NCBI GenBank assembly: GCA_039191215.1
Contig: JBCCXT010000016.1
Location: forward strand, 1 to 64,000
DNA length: 64,000 bases
Source of the DNA: HKCCE3408 sp039191215
GTDB taxonomy: Bacteria > Pseudomonadota > Alphaproteobacteria > Rhodobacterales > Rhodobacteraceae
Reading direction: 5' to 3'
A program made the translations under genes and the position numbers. The notes under the pieces were generated by a model. It saw only the letters and a program-made list of their open reading frames with translations. It was not told the DNA's origin and searched no databases. This document shows, in pieces, positions 35,868 through 44,567 of the stretch. How positions within the stretch are numbered: the first letter of the stretch is position 1; each line of letters starts with the position of its first letter.

Positions 35868-37918
35868 TCGAACTCCAAAATCACATCATCGACGGCCAAA
35901 CTGTCGCCAGCAGAGGCGTTGATCTTGGCGACCACGCCCTTTTTCTCGGCACGTAGGATATTTTCCATCTTCATCGCCTCAACCGTGGCCAGCGCCTGGC
36001 CTTCCTCCACCGCCTGGCCTTCGGCAACATCGATTTTTACGACCAGACCCGGCATCGGGCAAAGCAGGTATTTTGAGGTATCGGGCGGAAGCTTTTCGGG
36101 CATTCGCGCGGCAAGCTCTGCCGCCCGCAGCGTGCGGACAACAACCGTGAGATCGGCGCCGCGATAACGGATGCGAAACCCGTCACTTCTGGGCGCGACC
36201 TTCAGAACCATTTCCGGCCGCGCGCCCCAAGCCTCCGTGAAGCTAATCTCGGCGATGCTGTCGCCTGGCTGCCACCGCATCAGCGTCGGCTTGCGGTCAG
36301 GGGTGGCCCCGTCGATCCTTGTTGTCTGCGGCACCGACAGGTCGTCTTTTGATTCTGGCCCGGCGGCAATAGTCGCCTGGAAGCGACCGATCTTCACATT
36401 GAAGGCCCGCGGTGCGTGCGTCTGGTCACGCATTTTGCCCGAGATCATCCAGTCCCGGCTGCGCGTCAGATACATCATCAAAGCCGCGGCGCGCGCGATC
36501 GCCTCCAGCGTTTCCTCGGGCAACTCCACGCCGTCGAACCCGTCAGGATATTCCTCGGCAATAAAGGCTGTTGTCATCTCGCCTGAGACAAATTTCGCAT
36601 GATCCATGACCGCGGCTACAAAGGGCAGGTTGTGCCCGATCCCTTCGACCTCGAACCGGTCAAGCGCGTGGCGCATGCCTTCGATTGCGCGGCCGCGGTC
36701 GGCGCCCCAGGTGCAAAGCTTGGCGATCATCGGGTCGTAGTACATCGAGATCTCGCCGCCTTCGTAAACGCCGGTATCGTTGCGCACGACATCATCTGTT
36801 GGGCGCAGGCCGGGGGTGTAGCTTTCAGTCTCAGCAGGCGGGCGATAGCGCGTCAGCCGCCCGATCGAGGGCAGGAAGTTGCGGTACGGATCCTCGGCGT
36901 AAAGCCGGCTTTCCATCGCCCAACCGTCAAGTCTGACGTCATCTTGCGTGAAGGCCAGTTTTTCGCCTGCAGCGACACGGATCATCTGTTCGACCAGATC
37001 GATGCCGGTGATTAACTCGGTCACCGGGTGTTCGACCTGAAGCCGCGTGTTCATCTCCAGAAAATAGAAATTCCGATCGCCATCGACGATGAATTCAACC
37101 GTGCCCGCACTGCGATAGCCGACGGCCTTCGCCAACTCGACCGATTGCGCGCCCATCGCCTTGCGCGTCGCTTCGTCAAGAAAGGGCGAGGGTGCTTCCT
37201 CGATCACCTTCTGGTTGCGCCGCTGGATCGAGCATTCCCGCTCTCCCAGATAGAGGCAATTGCCGTGGCTGTCGGCCAGCACCTGGATCTCGATATGGCG
37301 CGGCTGGGTGACGAATTTCTCAATAAATATACGGTCATCGCCGAAACTCGACGCCGCTTCGTTTTTCGAGGATTGGAACCCCTCGGCGACCTCTCCTTCC
37401 GACCAGGCGATGCGCATCCCTTTGCCACCACCTCCTGCGCTGGCTTTGATCATCACCGGATAGCCGATCTCTCCGGCAATCTTCACCGCCTCATCGGCAT
37501 CCGCGATCAGGCCCATGTAACCCGGCACCGTGCTGACGCCTGCCTTTGAGGCGATCTTTTTTGAGGTGATCTTGTCACCCATCGCCTCAATCGCCGGCGC
37601 GGGCGGTCCGATAAAGGCCACACCGGCCGCTTCCAATGCCTCAGCAAATGCTTTGTTTTCAGACAAAAACCCGTAACCTGGATGCACCGCATCCGCGCCC
37701 GACGCCTTTATCGCGGCCAAAATCTTGTCAATGACGATGTAGCTTTCGGCGGCGGGCGGAGGGCCGATATTGATCGCCTTATCTGCCATCTGCACATGCA
37801 ACGCGCGGGCATCGGCATCCGAATAGACAGCAACCGTGGCAATGCCCATGCGACGTGCGGTCTTGATCACCCGGCAAGCAATCTCCCCGCGATTGGCGAT
37901 CAGGATAGTCTTGATCAT
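35864..37918 (-). CDS. pccA: Propionyl-CoA carboxylase alpha subunit (biotin carboxylase and carrier)
   Basis: Biotin-containing subunit that carboxylates biotin with ATP and bicarbonate and passes CO2 to PccB. The 684-residue chain has a biotin carboxylase domain from the N-terminus (KTILIANRGEIACRVIKTAR, ATP-binding KASAGGGGKGMRIA near 160), a middle BT-like domain, and a C-terminal biotin carrier domain with EAMKMEN; Lys650 carries biotin. Length matches PCC alpha and not the shorter AccC. It lies downstream of pccB but separated by four genes and a terminator, so it may have its own promoter. It is translationally coupled to an unknown membrane protein. Confidence 0.96.
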   Translation of the reverse strand: MIKTILIANRGEIACRVIKTARRMGIATVAVYSDADARALHVQMADKAINIGPPPAAESYIVIDKILAAIKASGADAVHPGYGFLSENKAFAEALEAAGVAFIGPPAPAIEAMGDKITSKKIASKAGVSTVPGYMGLIADADEAVKIAGEIGYPVMIKASAGGGGKGMRIAWSEGEVAEGFQSSKNEAASSFGDDRIFIEKFVTQPRHIEIQVLADSHGNCLYLGERECSIQRRNQKVIEEAPSPFLDEATRKAMGAQSVELAKAVGYRSAGTVEFIVDGDRNFYFLEMNTRLQVEHPVTELITGIDLVEQMIRVAAGEKLAFTQDDVRLDGWAMESRLYAEDPYRNFLPSIGRLTRYRPPAETESYTPGLRPTDDVVRNDTGVYEGGEISMYYDPMIAKLCTWGADRGRAIEGMRHALDRFEVEGIGHNLPFVAAVMDHAKFVSGEMTTAFIAEEYPDGFDGVELPEETLEAIARAAALMMYLTRSRDWMISGKMRDQTHAPRAFNVKIGRFQATIAAGPESKDDLSVPQTTRIDGATPDRKPTLMRWQPGDSIAEISFTEAWGARPEMVLKVAPRSDGFRIRYRGADLTVVVRTLRAAELAARMPEKLPPDTSKYLLCPMPGLVVKIDVAEGQAVEEGQALATVEAMKMENILRAEKKGVVAKINASAGDSLAVDDVILEFE

Positions 37919-38038
37919 GTCCCCTCCATGCCTTCATTCACAGCCCGTGGGCCGTAATCAAAACGAAATCGAGCCGACCGGGGCACGCCCGGCCGGCCAA
38001 AAACCCGTGTTCGGGTCAGACGGCTGCGCTTTAGCCGT

Positions 38039-38239
38039 TCAGCACGCCCCGAAATCGTCGCACAGCGCGCCCGCACCCACGCCGACGAGCGTGCCTGCAA
38101 CAATGGGCCCGCTAAGCGCTGCCATGGCCACGCCACCGGCAACAGCGCCCAAACCGGCGCGCTCTGGGTCCGAAGCTGAACAGGCCGCCAAGGTCGCTGC
38201 CAGCAAAAGGGCTGTGTATTTTGGTAATTTGCTCCGCAT
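38039..38239 (-). CDS. Small glycine-rich lipoprotein
   Basis: A 66-residue protein with a lipoprotein signal (MRSKLPKYTALLLAATLAAC, lipobox LAAC with Cys20) and a short mature part rich in Gly and Ala (AGLGAVAGGVAMAAL, IVAGTLVGVGAG) ending with two cysteines. Glycine-zipper lipoproteins of this kind usually sit in the outer membrane. It lies between a terminator and pccA on the same strand. The frame extends upstream but the chosen ATG gives the only sensible signal peptide. Function unknown. Confidence 0.65.
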   Translation of the reverse strand: MRSKLPKYTALLLAATLAACSASDPERAGLGAVAGGVAMAALSGPIVAGTLVGVGAGALCDDFGAC

Positions 38240-38343
38240 TTTGCGTTGTCCCGCCTCATTATTGGTTCTTGTGGGGCCGATTCTATCAGGACAACGATTC
38301 GCAGAAAAGCCCGCATCGTGCGATCTGCGGCGCGGCAAAGAAA

Positions 38344-38382
38344 AAAGGGCGATCCGCTGCTTATTGGCCGGGATCGCCCTTT
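38344..38382 (-). terminator. Strong intrinsic terminator
   Basis: AAAGGGCGATCC and GGATCGCCCTTT form a perfect 12-base stem with a 15-base loop. On the minus strand it is followed by TTTCTTT plus further T residues from the A-rich flank (38337-38346). It closes the pccB-RidA-orf transcript. The core GGCGATCC/GGATCGCC is also found in the double-hairpin repeats at 6471 and 50570. Confidence 0.8.
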
Positions 38383-38534
38383 AGGGGAAGGGTAACACGT
38401 CTTGTCATATCCGGCGGTAAACCTGCTGGGGACAGTCGCCGGTAGTCTAACTATGGCACAATGATTACGTCGCCCAAAGCATAAGTTTTTATGCTGCCCA
38501 ATCAATTGGCGGTATTCCGCCCATACTGTCGACA

Positions 38535-38909
38535 TCATTGGCCCAATGCCTCCCAGAATCCGGCGCCGGAAAAGCTGTCGGGGAAGCTGGCGCGGGCACG
38601 CGGCTCATCGACCCGGAGCATCGCGTCATAGCTTGCCGGATCGAACGGCTCCTCGGCCGCAACCACCTCTCGGCCGATGAGCCAGGACAACCGCCCGGCA
38701 TCAAGGTTGCCGCGTGCGAAGGGCTCTGATCCGAAGCTGAGCCACAAAGCTTCCAAAAAAGCGGCATCGGCCCGGCGGTCGGCCGGTCTGCGATCGGCAT
38801 GGCGTTCGCGCCGCTTGATCTCAGTTGCACCGGATTTACTTTCGCGCCGGATGGTGAACTGGAAATCCGTACCCGGCAGGCGGGAGGGAAAGCCACGATG
38901 TTTGATCAT
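38535..38909 (-). CDS. Conserved-looking cytoplasmic protein of unknown function
   Basis: A 124-residue soluble protein, basic at the N-terminus (TIRRESKSGATEIKRRERHADR) and acidic further on. I recognise no domain. GAGG lies six bases before the ATG, and the start overlaps the stop of the RidA-fusion gene in an ATGA arrangement, which supports it being a real, translationally coupled gene. A strong terminator lies about 150 bases downstream, making it the last gene of the pccB unit. Confidence 0.65.
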   Translation of the reverse strand: MIKHRGFPSRLPGTDFQFTIRRESKSGATEIKRRERHADRRPADRRADAAFLEALWLSFGSEPFARGNLDAGRLSWLIGREVVAAEEPFDPASYDAMLRVDEPRARASFPDSFSGAGFWEALGQ

Positions 38910-39712
38910 GGGCGCCTCGCGATCAGGTCGATCTCAACCAGAGCGCCGACCGCAAGTGCGGTTACACCTATGGTTGTGCGCGCCGGCAGTCGGTCGGGAG
39001 GAAAATAGCCGCGATAAGTGTCGTTGAACGCGACGTAATCGCGATCAAACTCGGAGAGATAGGCGCGCACTTGCACAATATCGCCAAGGTCCAGATCAAG
39101 ACCTGCCAAAATCAGCGTTAGGTTCTCCATCACCCGCACAGTCTGTGCCTCGATCCCATCCGGCAAAGGCGCGTCCGGCGCCCCCGGATCTGTCGGCATC
39201 TGGCCCGTCAGAAACACAAAGCCTTCGCTTTCCACGGCATGGGAAAACGGCGCCACGGGCTGGGGGCCGCCAGCAATCATGTGAAAATCCGGCATGTCTT
39301 CCTCCGTTTGCTCGGCGTCCAAGACCGACAAAACAAAAACCGCAGCAATTGCCAAAAAGCCCGCGACGAAAGCCAGTTCAGCAAGCACGATCAAAAACGC
39401 AAAAGCGCCTTGCGGCTCCCAGACGACGAACTGCGCCCTGGCTTGAGATCTGGACCTTGCTTTGAGCGCATTCTTTAGGTTGGTGTCGCGGCTCACAAAG
39501 TTCACGTAGCCGAATATCGCTGCATAGCCGAGCAAACCGACGCCTGCGATGAAAAACCAAAGGCTCAAGCCTTCGACTTCGAGGAATCTGGACTGCACGA
39601 ACAGCAAGGCGAGCCCTGCTAGCGATCCCGACATAAACCAGCGCGGTTGGGTCACGCGGTAGGTCAGGTAGGCCACCAGATCCGGTGTAACCGCATGGTA
39701 TTCCTTCGCCAT
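38906..39712 (-). CDS. Membrane-anchored RidA/YjgF-family fusion protein
   Basis: One uninterrupted frame encodes 268 residues: an N-terminal membrane part with three hydrophobic helices (about 25-43, 48-73 and 102-131) and a complete RidA domain from residue 140. RidA hydrolyses reactive enamine/imine intermediates from PLP enzymes; its key Arg (Arg245 in PARTTIGVTA) and the FVFLTGQMPTDP and EIDLIARR motifs are present. Unusually, GGAGG stands five bases before Met140, so a soluble RidA could also be made from an internal start at 39295. The gene follows pccB by 7 bases and is coupled by ATGA to the next gene. Fusion versus stop-codon loss cannot be settled here. Confidence 0.8.
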   Translation of the reverse strand: MAKEYHAVTPDLVAYLTYRVTQPRWFMSGSLAGLALLFVQSRFLEVEGLSLWFFIAGVGLLGYAAIFGYVNFVSRDTNLKNALKARSRSQARAQFVVWEPQGAFAFLIVLAELAFVAGFLAIAAVFVLSVLDAEQTEEDMPDFHMIAGGPQPVAPFSHAVESEGFVFLTGQMPTDPGAPDAPLPDGIEAQTVRVMENLTLILAGLDLDLGDIVQVRAYLSEFDRDYVAFNDTYRGYFPPDRLPARTTIGVTALAVGALVEIDLIARRP

Positions 39713-39719
39713 TGCCGCC

Positions 39720-41252
39720 TCACAAAGGAATATTGTCGTGCTTTTTCCAGGGCGTCGCCACCTTCTTGGTGCGCAGCATCGCAAAGGCGCGGGCGACGCG
39801 GCGGCGGGTGGAATGGGGCTGGATCACCTCATCAATGAAACCGCGTTCGGCGGCGATAAACGGATTGGCGAAGCGGTCCTCGTATTCTTTGGTATGGGCC
39901 GCGATCTTGGCCGGGTCGTCGAGATGGGCGCGGTGCAAGATCTCAACCGCCCCCTTGGCGCCCATCACCGCAACCTCGGAGGTTGGCCAGGCGTAATTAA
40001 TGTCTCCACCCATATGTTTGGAGCTCATGACCACGTATGCCCCACCATAAGCTTTGCGTGTTATGACCGTAACCTTCGGCACCGTGGCCTCGCCATAGGC
40101 GAAAAGCAGTTTGGCGCCGTGTTTGATGACACCGCCATATTCCTGGCCCGTGCCTGGCAGAAAGCCTGGCACATCGACAAGTGTGAGGATCGGGATCTCA
40201 AAGGCATCGCAGAACCGCACGAAGCGTGCCGCCTTGCGCCCGCTATCGATGTCCAGCACGCCTGCCAGCACCATCGGCTGGTTTGCCACAATGCCCACGG
40301 TCTGACCCTCAAGGCGCAAGAAGCCGGTGATGATATTGCCGGCAAAATCGCGCTGTATCTCAAAGAAATCGCCCTCATCGGCGATCTTCAGGATGAGCTC
40401 TCGCATGTCGTAGGGCTGGTTGGGATTGTCAGGGATCAGCGTATCAAGGCTCAGATCAACCCGGGCCGGGTCATCGTAGCTTGGCCGAACCGGTGGCTTT
40501 TCGCGGTTCGACAGGGGCAGAAAGTCGATCAGGCGGCGCGTCTCGGCCAATGCCTCCACATCGTCGCGGAAAGCCGCATCCGCGACCGAGCTCTTCTTCG
40601 TGTGGGTCGAGGCGCCGCCTAATTCTTCGGCCGTCACGATCTCATTTGTGACGGTTTTTACCACATCCGGGCCAGTGACAAACATGTACGAACTGTCCTG
40701 CACCATAAAGATGAAATCCGTCATCGCCGGGGAATACACCGCACCACCCGCACAAGGCCCCATGATCAGGCTGATCTGCGGCACCACGCCGGAGGCTGTG
40801 ATGTTGCGCTGGAAAATGTCGCCATAGGCGGCAAGGCTTGCCACACCTTCTTGGATGCGCGCGCCACCACTGTCATTGATGCCGATGACAGGAGCACCAT
40901 TCTGAATAGCCATATCCATGATCTTGACGATCTTTTGGGCGTGGGTTTCCGAGACGGAGCCGCCCAGAACGGTGAAATCCTGCGAAAACACATAAACCAT
41001 GCGGCCATTGACCGTGCCCCAGCCGGTGACAACGCCGTCGCCCCGGGGTTTCGATTTCTCCATCCCAAAATCGGTACAGCGATGGGTGATGAACATGTCG
41101 AATTCTTCGAAACTGTCCTCGTCGAGCAAAAGCTCGATCCGCTCGCGGGCGGTGAGCTTGCCTTTGCTGTGCTGCGCTTGGATGCGTTTTTCACCGCCGC
41201 CCAGCCGCGCTTGACCACGGCGCTCCTCCAGTTCGGCCAGAATATCTTTCAT
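39720..41252 (-). CDS. pccB: Propionyl-CoA carboxylase beta subunit
   Basis: Carboxyltransferase subunit that transfers CO2 from biotin on PccA to propionyl-CoA, giving (S)-methylmalonyl-CoA. The 510-residue crotonase-like protein has two carboxyltransferase domains: SGGARIQEGVASLAAYGDIF near residue 140 and GAKLLFAYGEATVPKVTVITRKAYGG (a segment near 385-410). AAAGGGGA lies before the ATG. First gene of a minus-strand unit with the RidA fusion; divergent from an MFS transporter across 178 bases. I found no TTTGCAAA-type pair in that gap that would suggest the short-chain acyl-CoA regulator. Confidence 0.97.
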   Translation of the reverse strand: MKDILAELEERRGQARLGGGEKRIQAQHSKGKLTARERIELLLDEDSFEEFDMFITHRCTDFGMEKSKPRGDGVVTGWGTVNGRMVYVFSQDFTVLGGSVSETHAQKIVKIMDMAIQNGAPVIGINDSGGARIQEGVASLAAYGDIFQRNITASGVVPQISLIMGPCAGGAVYSPAMTDFIFMVQDSSYMFVTGPDVVKTVTNEIVTAEELGGASTHTKKSSVADAAFRDDVEALAETRRLIDFLPLSNREKPPVRPSYDDPARVDLSLDTLIPDNPNQPYDMRELILKIADEGDFFEIQRDFAGNIITGFLRLEGQTVGIVANQPMVLAGVLDIDSGRKAARFVRFCDAFEIPILTLVDVPGFLPGTGQEYGGVIKHGAKLLFAYGEATVPKVTVITRKAYGGAYVVMSSKHMGGDINYAWPTSEVAVMGAKGAVEILHRAHLDDPAKIAAHTKEYEDRFANPFIAAERGFIDEVIQPHSTRRRVARAFAMLRTKKVATPWKKHDNIPL

Positions 41253-41430
41253 CTCGCTGTCCCCTTTCTCGCTGCACCGCAGCCCAAGGCGAGCGCCGGG
41301 TGCGTGGCAGGAGGAATGCTAAGTTTTCAGGTTCCTTAGCCCATCCAACGGCCGATCTGCAAATCGAACTGCCACGGTTGTGTGCGCGGCTGCACATGGA
41401 CACTGGCCATGCGCCGTCCTACACGCAATC

Positions 41431-42633
41431 ATGCGCTTTTTCGACCGCAGGACACCCCCCCATATCTTCACGCTGATCGTTCTGACCGGCTTGGGTGCGC
41501 TGTCGATGAACGTGTTTTTACCCTCTCTGCCCGGCATGGCAGAGTATTTCGAAACCGAATACCGCCTCGTTCAGCTCTCGGTTGCGCTCTACCTCGGCAT
41601 GAACGCGGTCATGCAGGTGTTTTTGGGCCCGATCTCGGACCGATTTGGCCGCAGGCCTGTGCTTTTATGGTCCCTCATCGTCTTCATGGTAGCGACATTG
41701 GGCTGCCTGCTTGCGCCAACGATCGAGGTCTTTTTGGCCTTCCGGATGCTGCAAGCCGTGATCGCGTCGGGTCTCGTGCTGGGCCGTGCCGTGGTGCGCG
41801 ACATGTATGCCCAGGAACAGGCCGCCAGCATGATCGGCTATGTCACGATGGGCATGGCAATTGTGCCGATGGTGGGGCCCATGATCGGCGGTGAGCTTGA
41901 CGCAGCCTTTGGCTGGCAGGCGAATTTTGTGCTGCTTTTGGTTCTTGGCGCAGCCGTCCTTTGGCTCATTTGGGCCGATCTGGGTGAGACGCATGTCACT
42001 AAACCCACTAGCTTCGCGGCACAATTCGCCGACTACCCGGAGCTTCTGACCGCCAGACGCTTTTGGGGCTACGCGCTTTCCGCCGCCTTCGCATCAGGCG
42101 CATTTTTCGCCTATCTCGGCGGCGCGCCATATGTGGCATCCGTCGTCTTCGGGCTGACCAGCCAACAATTTGGCTACCTTTTCGGCGCCCCGGCCGTGGG
42201 ATACGCAATCGGCAACGGCTTGTCGGGGCGCTATTCGGTCCGCATGGGGATCAATTCGATGATCCTTCTGGGAACGCTCTTGTCGACGATCGGCATGGGC
42301 GTGGCGCTGGTCTTGTTTCTGGCCGGATCGGGCAACGCGATCGTGTTTTTTGGCTTCATGGTCTTTGTCGGATTGGGCAATGGGCTCGTCCTGCCAAACG
42401 CCATCTCAGGTACGCTCAGCGTCCGCGCCCATCTGGCCGGCACCGCCTCGGGCCTGGGCGGCGCGATCATGATCGGGGGCGGTGCTGCACTTTCGGCTTT
42501 TGCGGGTTTCGTTCTGACCCAAGGCGACGGCGCCATCCCGCTTGTTGTGATTATGTTCTGCTCCTCCGCTTTGGGCATCGCCGCGATTACATACACGATC
42601 CGTCGTGCCTCAGCCGTTGGCGCTGAGCGGTGA
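41431..42633 (+). CDS. MFS transporter, Bcr/CflA drug-efflux type
   Basis: Twelve-helix major facilitator, 400 residues, of the DHA1 Bcr/CflA group. The family signature between helices 2 and 3 is clear (GPISDRFGRRPVLLWSL near residue 70), as are motif B/C-like regions LVLGRAVVRDMY and GMAIVPMVGPMIGG. It likely exports bicyclomycin-like drugs, sulfonamides or small metabolites by proton antiport. The ATG at 41431 begins MRFFDRRTPPH; no clear Shine-Dalgarno sequence precedes it. Divergent from pccB. Confidence 0.9.
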   Translation: MRFFDRRTPPHIFTLIVLTGLGALSMNVFLPSLPGMAEYFETEYRLVQLSVALYLGMNAVMQVFLGPISDRFGRRPVLLWSLIVFMVATLGCLLAPTIEVFLAFRMLQAVIASGLVLGRAVVRDMYAQEQAASMIGYVTMGMAIVPMVGPMIGGELDAAFGWQANFVLLLVLGAAVLWLIWADLGETHVTKPTSFAAQFADYPELLTARRFWGYALSAAFASGAFFAYLGGAPYVASVVFGLTSQQFGYLFGAPAVGYAIGNGLSGRYSVRMGINSMILLGTLLSTIGMGVALVLFLAGSGNAIVFFGFMVFVGLGNGLVLPNAISGTLSVRAHLAGTASGLGGAIMIGGGAALSAFAGFVLTQGDGAIPLVVIMFCSSALGIAAITYTIRRASAVGAER

Positions 42634-42900
42634 TGGAACGGCAATGCCATAAGACAGATTCTTCGTGTCTTCAGGCGCTCACAACTTATCTTTATCGAAC
42701 CCAATATCCACCTTAAGGCAAATCTGATCGTCGAAACTAGCATTAAAAGAACGTGCCGCCGGCACAACATCACTGCTCGCAACTGCCCAATCGAACTGGA
42801 TTGAAGGCCTCCGGTGCCAACCCGCATCATAGCAAAAGTATCGAATGCCGGTGTGGCGATCGCTTTGGATTTTGGCGCAGCCCAGTACCGCCGGTCCGGA

Positions 42901-43323
42901 CTAAAGCTCTGCCAGCGCTGCGCGCAGTTTCTCGGCGTTGGCCTTGATCACCTCGGGCTCTTCCATCTTACCCGGCGGGCGCAGTGGCTGGCCTGGATGG
43001 CGCGGCAAGATATGGAAATGCAGGTGGAACACTTCCTGCCCCCCTGCCGCTTCGTTGAACTGCTGCAGCGTGATACCTTCTGCCTCGAAAGCGTCCAGTG
43101 CTGCGCGCGATACCTTTTGGACCGTCGCCAGGCAGGCCGCCAATTGTGCGGCATTGGCGTCAAGCACATTGCGCGCGGCCGTTCTGGGGATGACCAGGCA
43201 ATGGCCGTCGGCGCGCGGCATGATATCCATGAAACACATGGTGTGGTCGTCGTCATAGACCCGCTCTGACGGCAACTCACCGCGGAGGATCTTGGCAAAC
43301 ACATTGTCATTATCGTAGCTCAT
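42901..43323 (-). CDS. HIT family hydrolase
   Basis: A 140-residue histidine-triad nucleotide-binding protein that hydrolyses phosphoramidate or dinucleoside bonds, such as adenosine 5'-phosphoramidate. The triad is HLHFHILPR near residue 105; the N-terminus YDNDNVFAKILRGELPS is typical. AAGGGAA lies about nine bases before the ATG at 43323. Transcribed in the same direction as the VPLPA-CTERM gene but separated from it by a terminator. Confidence 0.92.
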   Translation of the reverse strand: MSYDNDNVFAKILRGELPSERVYDDDHTMCFMDIMPRADGHCLVIPRTAARNVLDANAAQLAACLATVQKVSRAALDAFEAEGITLQQFNEAAGGQEVFHLHFHILPRHPGQPLRPPGKMEEPEVIKANAEKLRAALAEL

Positions 43324-43391
43324 CGACCGGGTTCCCTTGGCTGAACGCGGTAACATTCGCCGATCAATTCACTGGCGACAAGCCAAAGAAG

Positions 43392-43413
43392 AAGGAGGCC
43401 CAGAGGCCTCCTT
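43392..43413 (-). terminator. Intrinsic terminator after the VPLPA-CTERM gene
   Basis: AAGGAGGCC and GGCCTCCTT form a perfect nine-base stem with a four-base loop, followed on the minus strand by CTTCTTT. It lies 26 bases beyond the stop codon of the exported protein gene and before the HIT gene. Confidence 0.7.
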
Positions 43414-43438
43414 TAGCGTTGGAAACGGGCGCGCGCCC

Positions 43439-44131
43439 TCAGGCGTCGTCGCGCTTGAATCGGCGCATGGCCGCCATGCCGCCAAGACCGGCCAGCAGCA
43501 TCAAGCCCGCTGCCGGAAGCGGAACCGGTGCAATGCCCACTTGCGCGCCGTCGATCGAGAAGCCATCGTTGCGCGCCTGCTGCATCTGGACATAGGCGGC
43601 CGAGACCAGGCCATCGAACGTCACGGTAACCAGATCGGAAGACGAACCGGCCTGGCGTGCGATATCCTGGGACATCCCATCAGCAGTGACGGTCAGGGTC
43701 GAGTATTCGCTGTGGTCGGTCAGAACGAACATGATCGTGTTGAACATCGAGCCGGTATTGACGTACCAACCCATGCCGTAGGTGTCGTTGCTGTCCAGGA
43801 ACCACGTGCCGCCGACCTGATCGGTACGACCGTAGACATTGCCGTCGCGCAGCGCGAGCTGCTCGCCGGTATTGCCGGGCAATTGCGACACCGTCCCGCC
43901 AGAGCCCTGGCCGCCAAGTGTGTTGAAGATGCCGACGGCGGTCATAAAGCCGGTCCCGACTTCACCTTCGCCAAGCGCGCCGCCTGCAGCTTCGAAATCC
44001 TCACCAACAAATGTGCCGGCGCCAACTGCGGCGGTGTAAGCTGACGAATCGAAATCCTCGACGGTAATGGTTGCGGCATTTGCCGCTAGCGGCAGCATCA
44101 AAGCTGCAACTGCTGCGTAAGCAAGTTTCAT
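43439..44131 (-). CDS. VPLPA-CTERM sorting-signal exported protein
   Basis: A 230-residue surface or extracellular protein. It has a signal peptide (MKLAYAAVAALMLPLAANAA) and a C-terminal sorting signal: PVPLPA at 202-207, a hydrophobic helix (GLMLLAGLGGMAAM) and a basic end (RRFKRDDA). In this system an exosortase cleaves at the motif; the enzyme is not in the window. The mature domain is glycine-rich with acidic patches and no catalytic motif I recognise; it may be a carbohydrate-binding-like beta sandwich. Start at 44131 chosen for the signal peptide and a GGGGAG site about 11 bases upstream. Confidence 0.85.
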   Translation of the reverse strand: MKLAYAAVAALMLPLAANAATITVEDFDSSAYTAAVGAGTFVGEDFEAAGGALGEGEVGTGFMTAVGIFNTLGGQGSGGTVSQLPGNTGEQLALRDGNVYGRTDQVGGTWFLDSNDTYGMGWYVNTGSMFNTIMFVLTDHSEYSTLTVTADGMSQDIARQAGSSSDLVTVTFDGLVSAAYVQMQQARNDGFSIDGAQVGIAPVPLPAAGLMLLAGLGGMAAMRRFKRDDA

Positions 44132-44567
44132 CGTATGTGCTACTCCCCAGTAACTAGTAACAAAGCTGGCATATGCTAACTTTTGAATGCGGTCTAGGGG
44201 GAAAATCCGATAAACAACGCACCCAAACTGTGCGCAATGCACTGACAAACCACACTTTCTCTTCGTGAGCTTGTCAATTTGCATTCTACTACAGTTAATA
44301 TGCACATGGCTGATCCCACAGATCGGCGGTAACTGTGTGGAACACCACGATTTTACAGTCATTGTGCGGATGTAGCATTCTAAGCAAAGCGACTTTGCAA
44401 AAATTGCCCCTATCGGTGCGATAATACTTAATCATCTGGGAAGAAAAATTCGCCGCTGGCGCCCCTCGGGGACGTCTCCCCGCTCACCGCGGCACTTTGC
44501 CCGGCGGACAAAGCGTTGACGGCGCAGGCCCTGACGCGCGATTGTCGCTGACCGAGGGAGGATAAGG
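44132..44567. other. 436-base AT-richer intergenic region
   Basis: Divergent gap between the VPLPA-CTERM gene and the CoxG-like gene with no convincing gene in either direction. It is visibly richer in A and T than its surroundings. GCATTCTA occurs at 44281-44288 and again at 44375-44382, and AACTGTG occurs twice. These could be regulator sites, but I cannot assign them. A GC-rich patch (44460-44520) precedes the CoxG-like gene. Confidence 0.5.

Noticed and set aside
41253..41430. Binding site for a short-chain acyl-CoA regulator upstream of pccB
   Set aside because: I looked for paired TTTGCAAA-type sites and found only a weak partial match (CTGCAAAT), which is not enough.
42682..42900. Open minus-strand frame of 73 codons that continues in frame after the HIT-family stop codon
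   Set aside because: It has no start codon or ribosome site and no recognisable domain, and the HIT protein has its normal length without it. Could be an eroded gene, but chance is as likely.
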